The translations under genes and the position numbers were made by a program. DNA of 64,000 bases from the NCBI GenBank assembly GCA_963817635.1, contig CAWFPR010000027.1:62001-126000 (forward strand), in the 5' to 3' direction. Positions within the stretch are counted from its first letter, which is position 1; each line of letters starts with the position of its first letter. The stretch comes from CAWFPR01 sp963817635. Lineage in GTDB: Bacteria > Acidobacteriota > Vicinamibacteria > Vicinamibacterales > 2-12-FULL-66-21. Of the stretch, positions 20,522 through 32,501 are shown piece by piece. The notes under the pieces are model-generated. The model did not search any database. It worked only from the letters and a program-made list of their open reading frames with translations, and had not been told where the DNA came from.

Positions 20522-21149
20522 ATGACCATGACTGCCGACGACGAAGAAATCGTCCGTGCGTTCCGCCGCCAGGCTCAGGACGCGCGCAAGGCGGTCGCCG
20601 CGCTCGAGGACACCAGCGGCGTCCTGCGCATGGCGGACGGCTATATCGAAGAGGCGCACTGGCTCGAGCGCTATCGGCTGCTCTGCGTGCCCGTGCGCCG
20701 CACGTTCCTCGAGCACGACAAGGCGAGCTTCCGGCGCTCCGCCGCGATCCTGCGCGAACACCAGGACGAGGCCGTCCGGACCCGGGCGGCCGCCGCGTCA
20801 GGCGCGTACGAAGCCGTGATGAAGCGAGCTCGGCCAGGAAGTCGGCCTCGGTGGCCGGCGCGTCAAACGGGCGACCATCGTGAGGACATGGCTCGACGCG
20901 GCCGTCTTCCACGACAGCAGCGCGCAGCGCAAGCCATACGAGGACATGCTGGCGCAGCTCGGCCGCGCCGTGGAAGGCATGGCCGCCGAGCACACCGAAG
21001 AACTGGCGCGCGCGGTCCTCGGGCTCGACGAAGCGGCGGCGGCCGCTCTCGGCGAACCGCTCGTCCGGCCCGCTCCGCTGCCGCCTCCGCCGCCGAAACC
21101 GCGTGGGCTTGCCGCCTGGCTGAAGTATCAACTCGGCGGAAGACGCTAG
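20522..21149 (+). CDS. Hypothetical helical protein (frameshifted)
   Basis: About 208 residues. The first half (DDEEIVRAFRRQAQDARKAVAALED, WLERYRLLCVPVRRTFLEHDKASFRRSAAILREH) is helix-rich and charged. A shift near 20822 joins it to SELGQEVGLGGRRVKRATIVR and the C-terminal helix AVFHDSSAQRKPYEDMLAQLGRAVEG, ending in a proline run and LAAWLKYQLGGRR. No family is recognised. The two halves share codon use and adjoin with only a one-base shift, so they are treated as one gene. The following 170 bases hold nothing recognisable. Confidence 0.55.
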
Positions 21150-21322
21150 CCCCTGAACGGCCGACGGTGAACTCGTCGATGAGTGCCTGCCACCCAAGTG
21201 GATGGCCCTCTTCGCTGAAATCACGGCCGCGCTCGACGAGGACCCGGCGAGCGCAGCCCGCACAAGGGCTCGCGGACACGCGTCTGGCGGGCGTGAGACG
21301 GCTGAACGCGGTGCGGCGGGAA

Positions 21323-22646
21323 TCAGAATCCCCACTCCACGCCCAGCAGCGGCGTGATGCGATCGGACAGACCGTCGCCGCTGATGTGAAAACGCAGGTT
21401 GAAGTTGACCAGCAGCCGGCGCGATACGTTGGCCTTGAACCCGACGGCCCCGTCGTTCGCCCAGTACGACCCATTCGCGAACCGGATGTCCGGCAGCACG
21501 GCGCTCCCGGCCAGACCGCTGGCCGTGAACTGGTACGTGGAGACGCGCGGCGAATCGATCACCCTCCGGCCGAGCAAATCGACGACGATGCTGAGGCGTG
21601 TGTTGATGCCGAAGTCGGAGCCGGCGGCCCAGAGGAGCTGATCCGGCAGGTCGCCCTTCTCTCCGGTGCGGACATCCCCGCCGAGCACGCTTCGACCGTT
21701 CCATTGATACGCCAGGTTTGCGTGCGGCGCGAACGCGCCGAACGCGGCAGAGAACGCACCGAATCCACGCAGGCCGGCGGCCCCCGACCCGAGCAGGTTC
21801 TGCTCGTCCCCGGTGGGCAGCCGGGCGTCGAGGCCGATGGCGAGCGCGCGACCGCGCCGCTTCATCAACGTGGCCTTGACGCGGACCACGATGTCGCCAA
21901 TCCCGGCGGCGGACCCTTCCGCGAAGAACTGCTTCGTGTCGCCGTGTCCGTCGATGCTCGCGTCGTTGTGGAAATAGTGGGTGGCGGTGTCGGTGCCGGT
22001 GCCGACCCGGTAAATCCGCGCGTTCGAAATCAACGACAGGTGCGTCGCGATAATCGGCACGGCGAGCGAAAAATCGACCCGATCGGTGACGCCGTACGTC
22101 AGGGCGCCGCTGAACTGGCTGACGTCCGCCTTGATCGAGTTCTCGGTGAAGACGACGTCGCTCCGGCCGCCGCCTTCCTCGAAATTGTCGTGCGTGAACA
22201 CGGCCGGAACGGCCACGAGCGCGATGCCGTCGAGCCGGTCGAACGAGAAGAACTGGTGGCTGAAGCCGAAAGGCCAGTCGGCCGCGGCCGATCGTCTCGC
22301 CGCGATCGGTGAGAATCGGTCCGAAACTGCTCGTCGAGCGCACGAACGTGCCTGTCTCGGAATTGAACTGGTAGGTGAAGCCCGATGCGGGGGACGGCAG
22401 CGGCACGGCGGCGAGCTGGCTGGTCAGCGCGATGTTGACGAGCCGGAAGTCCGACTGGAACGCGCTGTTGAAATGCGCCGCGTGATTCGTGCCGTCCACG
22501 GTGAGTTCGTCGCTGCTGACCACCAGGCCGCCGGGTCCGAAAATGTCCTCGAAGAGGGTCGCCAGCCGCGAAGGACGGTCCTGTGCGCGCGCAGGCGCGG
22601 CGGCCGCCAGGCCGCAGAGCAGGACGACCAGAAGACGTCTCGACAT
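21323..22646 (-). CDS. Outer-membrane transporter-like protein (phenol MetA-pathway/Toluene_X type) (frameshifted)
   Basis: About 440 residues, start ATG 22646 with a GGAAGGAG ribosome site. A signal peptide ends in AAAPARAQ. The mature part is rich in alternating beta strands, such as VDFSLAVPIIATHLSL and GIGDIVVRVKATLMKRRG and LAIGLDARLPTGDEQNLLGSG, a pattern shared with the MetA-pathway phenol-degradation/transporter family, and ends in EWGF with a terminal Phe. A shift near 22275 separates the first 124 residues from the rest. Likely an outer-membrane beta barrel. The substrate is unknown, and no catabolic genes are adjacent. Confidence 0.75.
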
Positions 22647-22672
22647 GTGCACTCCTTCCGCGACGCGTGACT

Positions 22673-24969
22673 CTACCGGATCGGGTCGTACCGAACCTGA
22701 TCGATGACCCATCCGGCGGCGGTTCGCCGGCACTGCATCGTGGTCAGGCTCTGGCTCCTGAGGCGCTGGCCGTCCCTGGTCTCCAGCTCGTAGCGCCGGG
22801 TGAACGTGACGGTTGCAGCGGCGCCGGCGACTTCGATATTCGGCGCCTCAATCGTGACGCTGATGCGGCTCGCCTGCTCGAACTCGTCGCGCAGCGCCGA
22901 TTCCCGCACGCCGCCGAGGCCCGGCCAGATCCGCTTCACCGCCGTCAGGCTGCGCGCCTCGAGCGCGGTCTTGTAGTGCGCGAGCAGGTCCGTGATGAGG
23001 CTTTCGGCGGACGGTTCGGGCGGTGTCGGCTCCGGGGTTGGAGACGGTTTGGTTGGCGATGGAGCCGGCGCCGCACCGGGCGCGGGCGGGGCGGATCCCC
23101 GGGACGGGGCCGTCGCGGGTGCGGCGGACGGGACAGTGGGAGGCGGCGCGGTTGTGGACGCGGCCGCGGCGGCGGCGCGCTCCCGGTCCTGGCGCTCCTG
23201 TTCCGCCTTTGCCGCCTGCGCGGCTCTGGCGGTCTGTGCTCTTCGCTCGGCCTCCGCCCGCTCCCCTTGCGCGGCCGCTTCGGACTTCGCCGAAATCTCG
23301 GCGCTCCGGTAAAGGCCGCTCGCCTCGTAGAACCTGGCGGTGGCGTCGGCGAGGTTCCCCGCCTCGAACAGGCGCTGGGCCGTGCGCTCCGTGCCGAGCG
23401 CCGCGTCATAGGCGTGCGCGGCAAGTGTCGGCGCCGATGCCGCCCGTGCCGCGCGTTTCGCCTCGTTCATGCGCGCGCGGGCTTCGTCGGCTCCCCGCCC
23501 GCTCGATCGCGCGGCCGCCTCCTGCATCAACTGTCGTGCCTCCGGATTCCCTGGTGCGAGGCCGAGCACTTTGCCGGCGGCACGCGAGGCCTCTTCGAAG
23601 CGTCCGGCCGCCATGGCGTCCCGTGCGTCCTGGATGCCGCGAGTCACGCTGTCGAGCGTCGAGGCCGCCTGGTCACGGATGCGCCGCGCCTCGGCATGGT
23701 CGGGCGCCAGGGCCAGAACCGCGTCGGCGTGCCGGCCGGCCGCTGCGAAATCACCATCCTGCAGCGCCTGCCGCGCCTTCCCAAGGTCGCTCGCGATCGC
23801 CGTCTGATCGACCGCGACCGGCGCCTGCGGCGGCGCCGGGGCTGGTGGCCTCGCGTCCTGCCGCGCCGAGCGGCCGGCCCAGATCGCTATCGTGACGAGG
23901 GCGAGGATCGCAGCCGCCACGCCGATCCAGAGCCCGGGCGAAATCTCGCGGCGGGCGGCGGCGCGGGGCTCATCGCCGCAGCCGGCGTCGGGGGCGGCGA
24001 CGGCGCCGCCGTACCGGCCGTCGACGGCACCGCGGGAAACGGCGTCGTGCCATACGCGACGGTCGGGGCGTCGGAATCCGACGACGTCGCCGGTCGCGGC
24101 GTCTCGGACGGCCTCGGCCCCCCGCCGGATGCCGGCCGGCCGGGCGGCGTATCGTGCACGCTCATCTGCTGCCGGTGCACCGCGAGGTCACGCAGCAGCT
24201 CGGACATCTGCTGGTATCGTTCGTCTCTCGGCTTGGCGAGCGCGCGCGCGACGATGGCCACGAGATCGACCGGGAGGGACGGCTCGATTTGCAGCAGCGA
24301 TTCGGGCTCTTCCTGGAGGATCCGGTACAGCGTCGTCGCGAAGGAGTCGCCCTCGAACGCCTTGCGCCCTCCGAGCAGTTCGTAGAGCACGACGCCGACA
24401 GAGAAGATGTCTGAACGCTGGTCCGCGCGCTCGCCCCTGACCTGTTCGGGCGCCATGTAGTTGATGGTGCCCATCATCATGTTGCTGTTCGTCAGCTCGG
24501 AGGTGACCAGCCGCGCGAGGCCGAAGTCGAGAATCTTGGCGGTGCCGTTGTCGGTGATGAAAATGTTGGCCGGCTTGACGTCGCGGTGGATCACGCCGCG
24601 CGTGTGCGCGTACTCGAGCCCTTCGCAGACCTCGACCGCGATTTCGACCTTCCGCGCGAGGCTCATGCGCTCGGGCCGCGCGAGCCGCCGCTGGAGGTCC
24701 TCGCCTTCGAGGAATTCCATCGCGAGATACGGCTGGCCCTCGTGCTCGCCAAGGTCGTGGATGGTGATGATGTTCCGGTGCGAGAGTTGTCCGGCGGCGC
24801 GGGCTTCCCGGAAGAAGCGCTCGCGCTGCTCGCCGCCGCTTTCAATCGACCCTGAGATGAGCTTGACCGCCACGACGCGCTGCAGCAGCGTATCGAAGGC
24901 GCGGTAGACGACCCCCATGCCGCCCTGGCCGAGCTTTTCGACGAGCTGGTAGCGGCCGATGCTATTCAT
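22673..24969 (-). CDS. Transmembrane Ser/Thr protein kinase with extracytoplasmic helical/TPR-like region (frameshifted)
   Basis: A shift near 23930 joins two frames into a product of about 765 residues. Residues 1-270 are a Pkn2-like kinase: GQGGMGVVY loop, VAVKLI, HRDVKPANIF, DFGLA, MAPEQVRGERADQRSDIFS. A Pro/Ala/Thr-rich linker follows, then a transmembrane helix (LWIGVAAAILALVTIAIW). Outside, repeats such as ARQALQDGDFAAAGRHADAVLALAPDHAEARR look TPR-like. A long Ala/Glu/Arg coiled-coil-like stretch and a second Pro-rich linker lead to a C-terminal domain resembling NTF2/DUF4440-type folds (AHYKTALEARSLTAVKRIWPG). It probably relays an envelope signal. Confidence 0.88.
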
Positions 24970-25083
24970 GTCGGAGAGTCGGGCGACCGACGGCCGGGGG
25001 AGACCGGCGTCAAAGGCGGGATGATAGCAGCAATTAGGGGCGGCCCGGGCGCCGAATTCTGCGGGACGGCGCCGGGTTGCACG

Positions 25084-25995
25084 CTACGGCGCCGCCGGGA
25101 ACAGGCGGTCGAAATTGCCGCTCAGGATCTGGTCGCGGGCCGCGACGCCGACCCCCGCCAGCTCCATCGCCTGGACCTGCGTTTCATAGACCGGCCGCTG
25201 CCAGCCGCGGGGGAAAAATGACGAGTCGGTTCCGAACAGCAGCCGCTCCGGACCGGCCACCTGGATCGCCTGGCGGAAGACGGCGTCGAGCGTGAGCCCG
25301 GGATAGTACTTCATCCAGCTGTTCGAGCTCGACGTATCCAGGTGGATGTTCGGGCACTGGTCCACCGCGATCAGCGCCTGCCGGAGGAAGCCGGCGCCGA
25401 AGTGCGGGATGATCACCGACACCTGGGGATACCGCGAGGCCATGGCCGAGAGCGAGAGCGGATCGCCGAGCCGCAGGTCGAAGGGCGAGGCCAGGCCGAG
25501 CTTCTTGCGCACGCCGACCGTCAGCACGCCGCAGTGCGCGAACACGACGGCCCGTTCCTCCTCGGCCGCCTTGAACACCGCGTCCACCCGCTCGTCGTCC
25601 AGGCGGTACTTGTGCATGGCCGGAAAGAGCGCCACACCGCGCAGCTTCAGGTCGCGAAGGGCGCGCTTCAGTCTCGGGGCGGCGTCGGCTGACGTCGGAT
25701 CGAACATGAAGAAGCCGACGAACCGCGAGGGGTATTTGGCGACCGCGACCGCGACGGACTCCTCGTCGCCCGGGATGCTGGCAATCAACGCGGCCCGGGA
25801 GACGTGGTGGAGGTCCAGCTCCTTCACCCATCGATCCGCCAGTTCTTCGGGGGTACTGGGGGGCTCCCAGCCGAGGAGCCCCGCGATCACGTTCGCGTGC
25901 TCGTCGGCCGAGAGGTGCCGGCGATCGCTCGCCACGAGGGTCTCGAGAAAGCGCGAAGAGAAGAAGTGGCAATGGACGTCGCAGATCGTGCTCAT
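25084..25995 (-). CDS. Amidohydrolase family 2 (TIM-barrel metal-dependent hydrolase)
   Basis: 303 residues. The N-terminal DVHCHFF gives the HxH metal site, FAHCGV and IIPHFGA supply further histidines, and LFGTDSSFFPRGW carries the catalytic Asp. The fold and length match the amidohydrolase_2 group that includes 2-amino-3-carboxymuconate-semialdehyde decarboxylase and related decarboxylases and lactonases. The substrate cannot be predicted. Start ATG 25995. It is downstream of no obvious pathway partner. Confidence 0.85.
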   Translation of the reverse strand: MSTICDVHCHFFSSRFLETLVASDRRHLSADEHANVIAGLLGWEPPSTPEELADRWVKELDLHHVSRAALIASIPGDEESVAVAVAKYPSRFVGFFMFDPTSADAAPRLKRALRDLKLRGVALFPAMHKYRLDDERVDAVFKAAEEERAVVFAHCGVLTVGVRKKLGLASPFDLRLGDPLSLSAMASRYPQVSVIIPHFGAGFLRQALIAVDQCPNIHLDTSSSNSWMKYYPGLTLDAVFRQAIQVAGPERLLFGTDSSFFPRGWQRPVYETQVQAMELAGVGVAARDQILSGNFDRLFPAAP

Positions 25996-26041
25996 GAAGG
26001 TGCCCTGATTGCGCCGCGTTCCGGGCCGCTACTCTAACGCG

Positions 26042-26561
26042 CTACTTGACGTCTCCGCAATCAGCGCCCAGCCACTTGCCGGTCATCTTCATGTCAACGA
26101 CCATCGTCCGGCCTCCTTCGGCAGCGTTCATCTTCATCGTGCCGGTGAAGGCGGTGGGGCCCGACGTCTGAATGTGCATCTCTCCGGACGTGGGGTGTTC
26201 CCCGGTGCACGTCACCGTGCCCTCGAGCCTCGTCGCGGTGTTCGTCGTCAGGACCTGCTTGCACTTGTCGTCAGGGCCGTTGCGCATGAAGTTCGAATCG
26301 TTGAACTTCTCCTTCGTCATGCAGGTCTTGGTGACGGTCTGGTGCTGCCCCATCGCGCCTTTCATCATCGATTCCATGCGCGTTCTTCTGCTCGGGCGTC
26401 ATCTTGCTCGTGTCGATGCCCGGCATCTCGCCGCCGACGTTGGTGGTGGACGTCATCTCCCAGAGGCCCATCCTGATGTTGAGCGCCGGCGCCTGGGCGA
26501 ACGCGACGGCAGTGAGCGAGGCGAGGATCAATCCCGTTCCAAGCCAGCGATGACTCGTCAT
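26042..26561 (-). CDS. DUF3617 exported protein (frameshifted)
   Basis: About 172 residues, start ATG 26561 with AGGAGGTCGC upstream. A signal peptide (GLILASLTAVAFAQ) leads into IRMGLWEMTSTTNVGGEMPG, the typical DUF3617 opening. A shift near 26380 joins it to MESMMKGAMGQHQTVTKTCMTKE and paired Cys residues (KTCMT, DKCKQV, VTCTGEH, ADCGD). The family is periplasmic with conserved Cys pairs and unknown role. Confidence 0.82.
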
Positions 26562-26760
26562 GCGACCTCCTGTATGAGTCTCCGACACATCCCGAATGAG
26601 CCTGACGTCCGCTTTGCACGTCCTCTCCGGCTGTTCTCATCATGTCCCACGGCGCCGACACCGGCAAGCCTGACCTCGACGGGAACAGCCCGCGCGAGCC
26701 CGCGGAAGCCATATAATCGGCTGCCTGTGGCGACGACGCTCAGAGAAAGGCAACCCGACC

Positions 26761-27086
26761 ATGCCACGTGTGCCTGTCAGCAACCTCCCGGTGAACGCGC
26801 CGATCGAGGCCGCGGCGCCTGACGCGACGCTGGTCGTCGAGATCGATGCCGCCCACCCCTGCCGGTTGGCGCCCACACGTTCCAGCTCGAGGTCCTCGAC
26901 AACGCCGGGAACCGATCGGCGCCGGTCACGGCCCGCGTTGTCGTGACCGATACGCAGGCCCCCACGGCGGTGATCAACGCCCCCCGCACGGTCCCTTTCG
27001 GCACGACGTTCACCTTGAGCGGCGCGGGGTCGGTTGACGTCGGCGGCGGCAACATCGCCCGCTACATCTGGACCCGGATCGACTGA
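26761..27086 (+). CDS. Small Ig-/PKD-like beta-sandwich protein (frameshifted)
   Basis: About 108 residues, joined across a shift near 26860. The second part, HTFQLEVLDNAGNRSAPVTARVVVTD, then APTAVINAP and FTLSGAGSVDVGGGNIARYIWT, is the classic start of a PKD or cadherin-like domain, but the protein stops right after YIWTRID. There is no signal peptide in view. It could be a phage- or tail-like structural piece or a remnant of a longer secreted protein. Confidence 0.6.
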
Positions 27087-27187
27087 GCGCCGATGCGGAT
27101 CCTGCCGGACCGGCCGGTGCTTCGCGGCATCTTCCTGATATCCTGACGTCTTCAGGAGACGTTCATCTGACGGATCAAGCGGCAACG

Positions 27188-28564
27188 ATGCTCGGCGGCC
27201 AGGTCGCCGACATCGCTGTCGGGTCGATATTCGTGTTCATCGGCCTGGCGACCTGCTCCATTGCGGCGTTTCGCCGCGGGCGCGGCGTCCGCATGTTCGT
27301 CTGGCTGGGCATCTGGAGCGCGATGTACGGCGCGGCGCAGCTCAGTCGCTCGCCGGCCGTGATGGCGGCCTCGCCGCGCTGGCTCCAGATCGTCACCCCA
27401 TACGCCAATACCGCCATCGCGTATCTGCTCGTGGTCGTCGGCTCTCTCTCGTTTCTCGAACTGAGCCTGGGCTGGCTGCGCCGGCTCATTCGGGTGGCGG
27501 CGATCCTCGGTATCGCGATTGCCGTGCTCGCCTTCATCCTTCCGGCGTCGGGCGACACGTGGCTGCTCTTCAACAACCTGATCGCGACCGCCATCCTCCT
27601 TGTCCTGATCGTCGTCGTCGGGGCGCCGCGGTTGACTGCCAGGTCCCTGGTCCTCCAGGATCGCCGCGTGATGGCGGTCGGGACGCTCCTGTTCGCCGGC
27701 GAGGCGCTGTTCGTCAACGCCTCGCGTCCGCTGCACCTGCACGTTCCGCCGATCCTGGACGATCTCGGTTTCGCGGCGCTGCTGTTCTCCTTCGGGTATG
27801 TCGCGCTCCAGCTCGCGTTCACGAACGAGCGCCGGCTGCTGGCGGTCGACAACGAGCTGGCCATCGCACGCCGGATGCAGCTGGCGATCCTGCCGGAGGG
27901 CGTGCCCGAAATTCAGCACCTGCGGATGAGCGCCGCCTACCTGCCCATGACCGCCGTCGCGGGCGATTATTATGAGTTCGTACCGATCGATCGGACGCGG
28001 GTCGGGATCCTCGTGGCCGACGTGGCCGGCCACGGCGTGCCGGCGGCCCTGATCGCGTCGATGATCAAGGTCGCCATGCAGTCCGTAGTGGATTGCGCCG
28101 CCGATCCGGGAGCCCTCCTGCGCGGGTTGAACCGTGTCCTTGCGGGACAGCTTCGCGCACAGCTCGTCTCTGCCGCCTACCTGTGGCTCGACACGGAGAC
28201 CCGGACGGCGCGATATGCCGCGGCGGGACATCCGCCGCTCCTGCGCTGGAGCCGGGGCGCGCTCGAGCGGATCGAGAGCAACGGCCTGCTGTTCGGGATG
28301 GTCCAGGACTGCGACTACCCGGTTCGGAGCCTGTCGCTCGCGCCGGGCGATCGGTTCTTTCTCTATACGGACGGCGTCGTGGAAGGGGAGAACGGGCGCG
28401 GCGAGTTCTTCGGCGACTCCAGGTTCGAGGACGTCGTTCGCCGTAACGATGGAGGTTCGCCCTCCGACTGCTCGGACGCGCTGCTGGCCGAGATCGGCCG
28501 GTGGCGTCCGCCTTCCGTTCCACAGCAGGACGACATCACGCTCGTGGTAGTTGATGTCGAGTGA
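27188..28564 (+). CDS. Membrane SpoIIE-type protein phosphatase (RsbU-like)
   Basis: 458 residues. The first 220 are seven hydrophobic segments (for example VAAILGIAIAVLAFILP and LIATAILLVLIVVVGA). A short linker with helix NELAIARRMQLAILPEG leads to a PP2C-like SpoIIE domain with metal-binding AGDYYEFV and VADVAGHGVPAAL, AAGHPPLL, YTDGVVEGENG and the closing QQDDITLVVVDV. It should dephosphorylate an anti-sigma antagonist or similar Ser-phosphorylated regulator in answer to a membrane signal. No partner kinase or STAS gene is adjacent. Confidence 0.9.
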   Translation: MLGGQVADIAVGSIFVFIGLATCSIAAFRRGRGVRMFVWLGIWSAMYGAAQLSRSPAVMAASPRWLQIVTPYANTAIAYLLVVVGSLSFLELSLGWLRRLIRVAAILGIAIAVLAFILPASGDTWLLFNNLIATAILLVLIVVVGAPRLTARSLVLQDRRVMAVGTLLFAGEALFVNASRPLHLHVPPILDDLGFAALLFSFGYVALQLAFTNERRLLAVDNELAIARRMQLAILPEGVPEIQHLRMSAAYLPMTAVAGDYYEFVPIDRTRVGILVADVAGHGVPAALIASMIKVAMQSVVDCAADPGALLRGLNRVLAGQLRAQLVSAAYLWLDTETRTARYAAAGHPPLLRWSRGALERIESNGLLFGMVQDCDYPVRSLSLAPGDRFFLYTDGVVEGENGRGEFFGDSRFEDVVRRNDGGSPSDCSDALLAEIGRWRPPSVPQQDDITLVVVDVE

Positions 28565-28792
28565 CTGATATCCCGCCTGGCCGGCCGCGCAGCGCCTGGT
28601 GCCCCGAAGCTCATCGTCTTTACTTCATGGTGTCGTACGGCGGTCGCGGCGGCAGCACCTGCAAACGCCTGCGGCGCCCTTGCCCGGGCGCCTGAGCCGG
28701 CCAGTCGTTCGGTCGGCGTTCAACTCCTCATCGATACCCGGTGCGGTCCCGGCACGATACCTGCCGTGTGGTGAGTCACGGAGGAAGAGCCC

Positions 28793-29936
28793 CTGCGCAT
28801 CTTCGTCTCATCGTCGTTCGAGGACCTGCGGGAGCATCGCGCCGCGGCCATTCGCGTGCTCAGGCAGCTGGGTCACGAGGTGCTGGCGATGGAAGACATG
28901 GTCGCCGGAACCGCGGCGCCGCTCGCCAAGGTGGTGGAGATGGTGGACCGCAGTGAGGCCTATGTCGGCGTGTTCGCGTGGCGCTATGGCTACGTCCCGC
29001 GCCGCCGCCCCGCGCCTGTCCCGGCCAGCGTCCCCACCGTGAAGGATGCAATCGTCGGGCGGCACCTCGATCACGCACTACGAGTACCTGCGCGCCGTCG
29101 AGCGCAAGCTGCCGGTCATGGCGTTCCTGCTGGACGAGCAGTATCCGTGGCCGCCCAGCTGATCGACGGATTCGACAAGAGTCGCCCACAGGCGCCTGCA
29201 AATGCCGACAAGATCCGTGATCTGCGGCAGGCGCTGCGGCAGGAGCGCGTCGTGTCGTGGTTCACCACGCCGAGCGACCTCGAAGCGCGCGGTCGAGCGC
29301 GGCAGGTGGCGATGGCCGCGCCTCGTCGCGCCAGCTCGATCTCAACCGGCGCGATTCTGTCCACCATCGGTCCGCGGGTGCCGGCGCTCGACACCTTCGC
29401 GCAGGCGCTCAAGGGACGGCCCGTCGGCTACAACCAGGTGCAGACCGAAATCCGGGATTTGCTCGACGCCTGGCGGACGGCGTTCGGCGACGCGCCGGGC
29501 AACCACGTGAACGAGCAGGTCGCGAAGATCGACCTCACGCCGGAAGTCCTGCGCCGCTGGTTCGGCGACGCGATGCTTGCAGCAGCCCATGCACATCGCC
29601 GATCTTCAGCGCGCGTCGGTCGTGGATCTGCTGCGCCTGCTCGACTACCCGAGCGACTACGTGCCGGTGCTCACCCGCCACGCGCCGGCGGATGCCGCCG
29701 CGCAGCCGGCCTCCGAACGCGTTGACGTCGTTGACAAGGGCGCGCTGAACGCGCGTCTGGCGCGCAGCTATCTCGTCGAGCTGCTGGACCGCGCACGCAT
29801 TGTCTGGCTCAGAAGGAAGAGAGTCAGCGCTGCCGAAAGGGAACGAAGGACCGGGGACTACTTCGAGGCAGCGGAAACGCTGACGTACTCCAGCCACGCC
29901 GCGGACCGCGGATGCTGCCAGACGGTGGCGGCGTGA
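28793..29936 (+). CDS. DUF4062 N-terminal protein (several frameshifts)
   Basis: A DUF4062 domain opens the frame: RIFVSSSFEDLREHRAAAI, GHEVLAMEDM, SEAYVGVFAWRYGYVP, and after a shift near 29065 HYEYLRAVERKLPVMAFLLDE. Further shifts occur near 29155 and 29575, restoring PWPPQLIDGFD and QQPMHIADLQRASVVDLLRLLDYPSDY. DUF4062 domains are common at the N-terminus of bacterial STAND and other signalling or conflict proteins. No NTPase is seen here; the middle is helical. No ATG or GTG fits the start, so CTG 28793 (after GGAGGAAGA) or a lost base is assumed. The end overlaps the convergent ilvE by about 79 bases, so the true stop may be earlier. Confidence 0.6.
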
Positions 29937-30792
29937 TACGCCTGCTGAAGCTCACGCGTGATCGGACCTGACCGCCCGTCGCCGATCGTCCGCGTGTCGA
30001 TCTCGCGCAGGCCGATGACCTCGGCCGCCGTGCCGCACACGAACACCTCGTCCGCGGAGTACAGTTCGTCGCGCGTGATGGACGCCTCGACGACGAGGTA
30101 GCCGGCGTCTCGCGCGAGCTCCATGACCGAATCGCGGGTGATGCCCGGAAGGATCGCGGCCGCGGACGGTGTCCGGAGCGCACCACGCGACACGACGAAC
30201 AGATTCTCCCCCGTGCATTCCGCGACGTAGCCCTGTGGGTCCAGCATGATCGCCTCGTCGAACCCGAGCCGCATCGATTCGGTGCGCGCGAGGACGGAGT
30301 TGGCGTAGTTGCCGGCGATCTTCGCCTTGGTCATCATCACGTTCGGATGATGCCGCGTGAACGACGAGACGTTCGCCCGCAGGCCGCTCTCGAGCGCGTC
30401 CGGGCCGAAGTAGGAGCGCCACGGCCACACCGCGATCCCCACGTGCGGGCGCCCCCCGTCGACCGTCAGATTCCAGCCCCCCTCGGCCAGGTAGATGAGC
30501 GGGCGGATGTAGCACTCGTCGAGCCGGTTCGCCGTCACCGTCTCTTTCATCGCCCGCGCCAGCGTGTCGCGGTCGTACGGCAGGTCGCGGAAGCCGAGGA
30601 TGCGGGCGGATCCGATCAGCCGATCGACGTGATCGCCGAGGCGGAAGATCGCGGGCCCGCCGGGCGTCGCGTAGCAGCGAATCCCTTCGAACACCGCGAT
30701 CCCGTAGTGCAGCGCCGGGGTGAGGAACGGAACGTTCGCCTCGGATGATTCGACGAGCCGGCCGTTGAGCCACACGTACCCGTCCGTGGCCA

Positions 30793-30793
<1 letters not shown>
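29858..30793 (-). CDS. ilvE: Branched-chain amino acid aminotransferase
   Basis: 311 residues, last step of Ile, Val and Leu synthesis: transfers an amino group from glutamate to the 2-keto acids. It shows the class IV aminotransferase pattern: HYGIAVFEGIRCY, the PLP-lysine region MMTKAKIAGNYANSVLA, EAIMLDPQGYVAECTGENLF, LPGITRDSVMELARD and DEVFVCGTAAEVIGL. The start overlaps the ilvC stop (TGATG), so it is coupled. It ends the ilvDBNCE operon. Convergent with the DUF4062 gene. Confidence 0.95.
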
Positions 30794-31815
<1,022 letters not shown>

Positions 31816-31844
31816 CTGCTCGCTCCAGAAATGCCTGATCGGTT

Positions 31845-31872
31845 GTAGGGGCGGCTCGCGAGCCGCCCCTAC
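31845..31872. repeat. 28-base perfect palindrome between ilvN and ilvC
   Basis: The arm GTAGGGGCGGCTCG is followed directly by its exact reverse complement, giving a perfect 28-base palindrome. It shares the GTAGGGGCGGCTCG half with the hairpin at 5663-5686. Inside an operon it could be a partial terminator or an mRNA-stability hairpin, as REP elements are in enterobacteria. Confidence 0.75.
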
Positions 31873-31883
31873 GGCGACCCGGG

Positions 31884-32437
31884 CTACACAGAATACGACA
31901 CATTGTCGAGCTCAACCTCATCGTCTGCGCCGAACTCCGGAGGCGCAACCTCCGCCGCGGCGGCGCCGCGCACCATCGCCACGCGGCCCGTCCGCGCCAT
32001 CTCCAGGACGCCGTACGGGTTGCAGCATCTCGACCAGCCCGTCGATCTTGTCCTCGGTGCCCGTGATCTCGATGACGAGCGAGTCGGGCGACACATCGAC
32101 GACACGCGCGCGGAAGACGTGGACGAGCTGCATGATCGCGCCGCGCGACTCGGGGGTCGCGGCAACCTTGATCATCGCGAGGTCCCGGAACACGGCCGGC
32201 TGCTGCGTGACGTTGTCGACGCGGATCACGTTGACCAGCTTGTACAGGTTGGCCTCGATCCGCGAGACGGCCGCTTCGTCCACGTCGAGCGACGATCGTC
32301 ATGCGCGAGACGCCGGGCGTCCCGGTATGGCCGACCGTCAACGATTCGATGTTGAATCCGCGCCGGCGCGCCAGCAACGAGACGCGCGTCAGCACGCCCG
32401 GCTGATCCTCCACGTGCACGACGAAGGTGGTTTCCAT
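31884..32437 (-). CDS. ilvN: Acetolactate synthase small (regulatory) subunit (frameshifted)
   Basis: About 184 residues restored through two shifts. An ACT domain opens it (TTFVVHVEDQPGVLTRVSLLARRRGFNIESLTVG), then after a shift near 32293 DEAAVSRIEANLYKLVNVIRV and LVIEITGTEDKIDGLVEML, and after an extra base at CCCGTACGG near 32020 the tail YGVLEMARTGRVAMVRG. It mediates valine feedback on IlvB. Damage in such a conserved gene supports sequencing indels. 64 bases after ilvB. Confidence 0.92.
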
Positions 32438-32501
32438 GCGCTCCTCTCAGGCGTCGGCGCCGGTTTCGACGATCGGGCTCTCCGCCGCGCGCCCGAACGC
32501 A

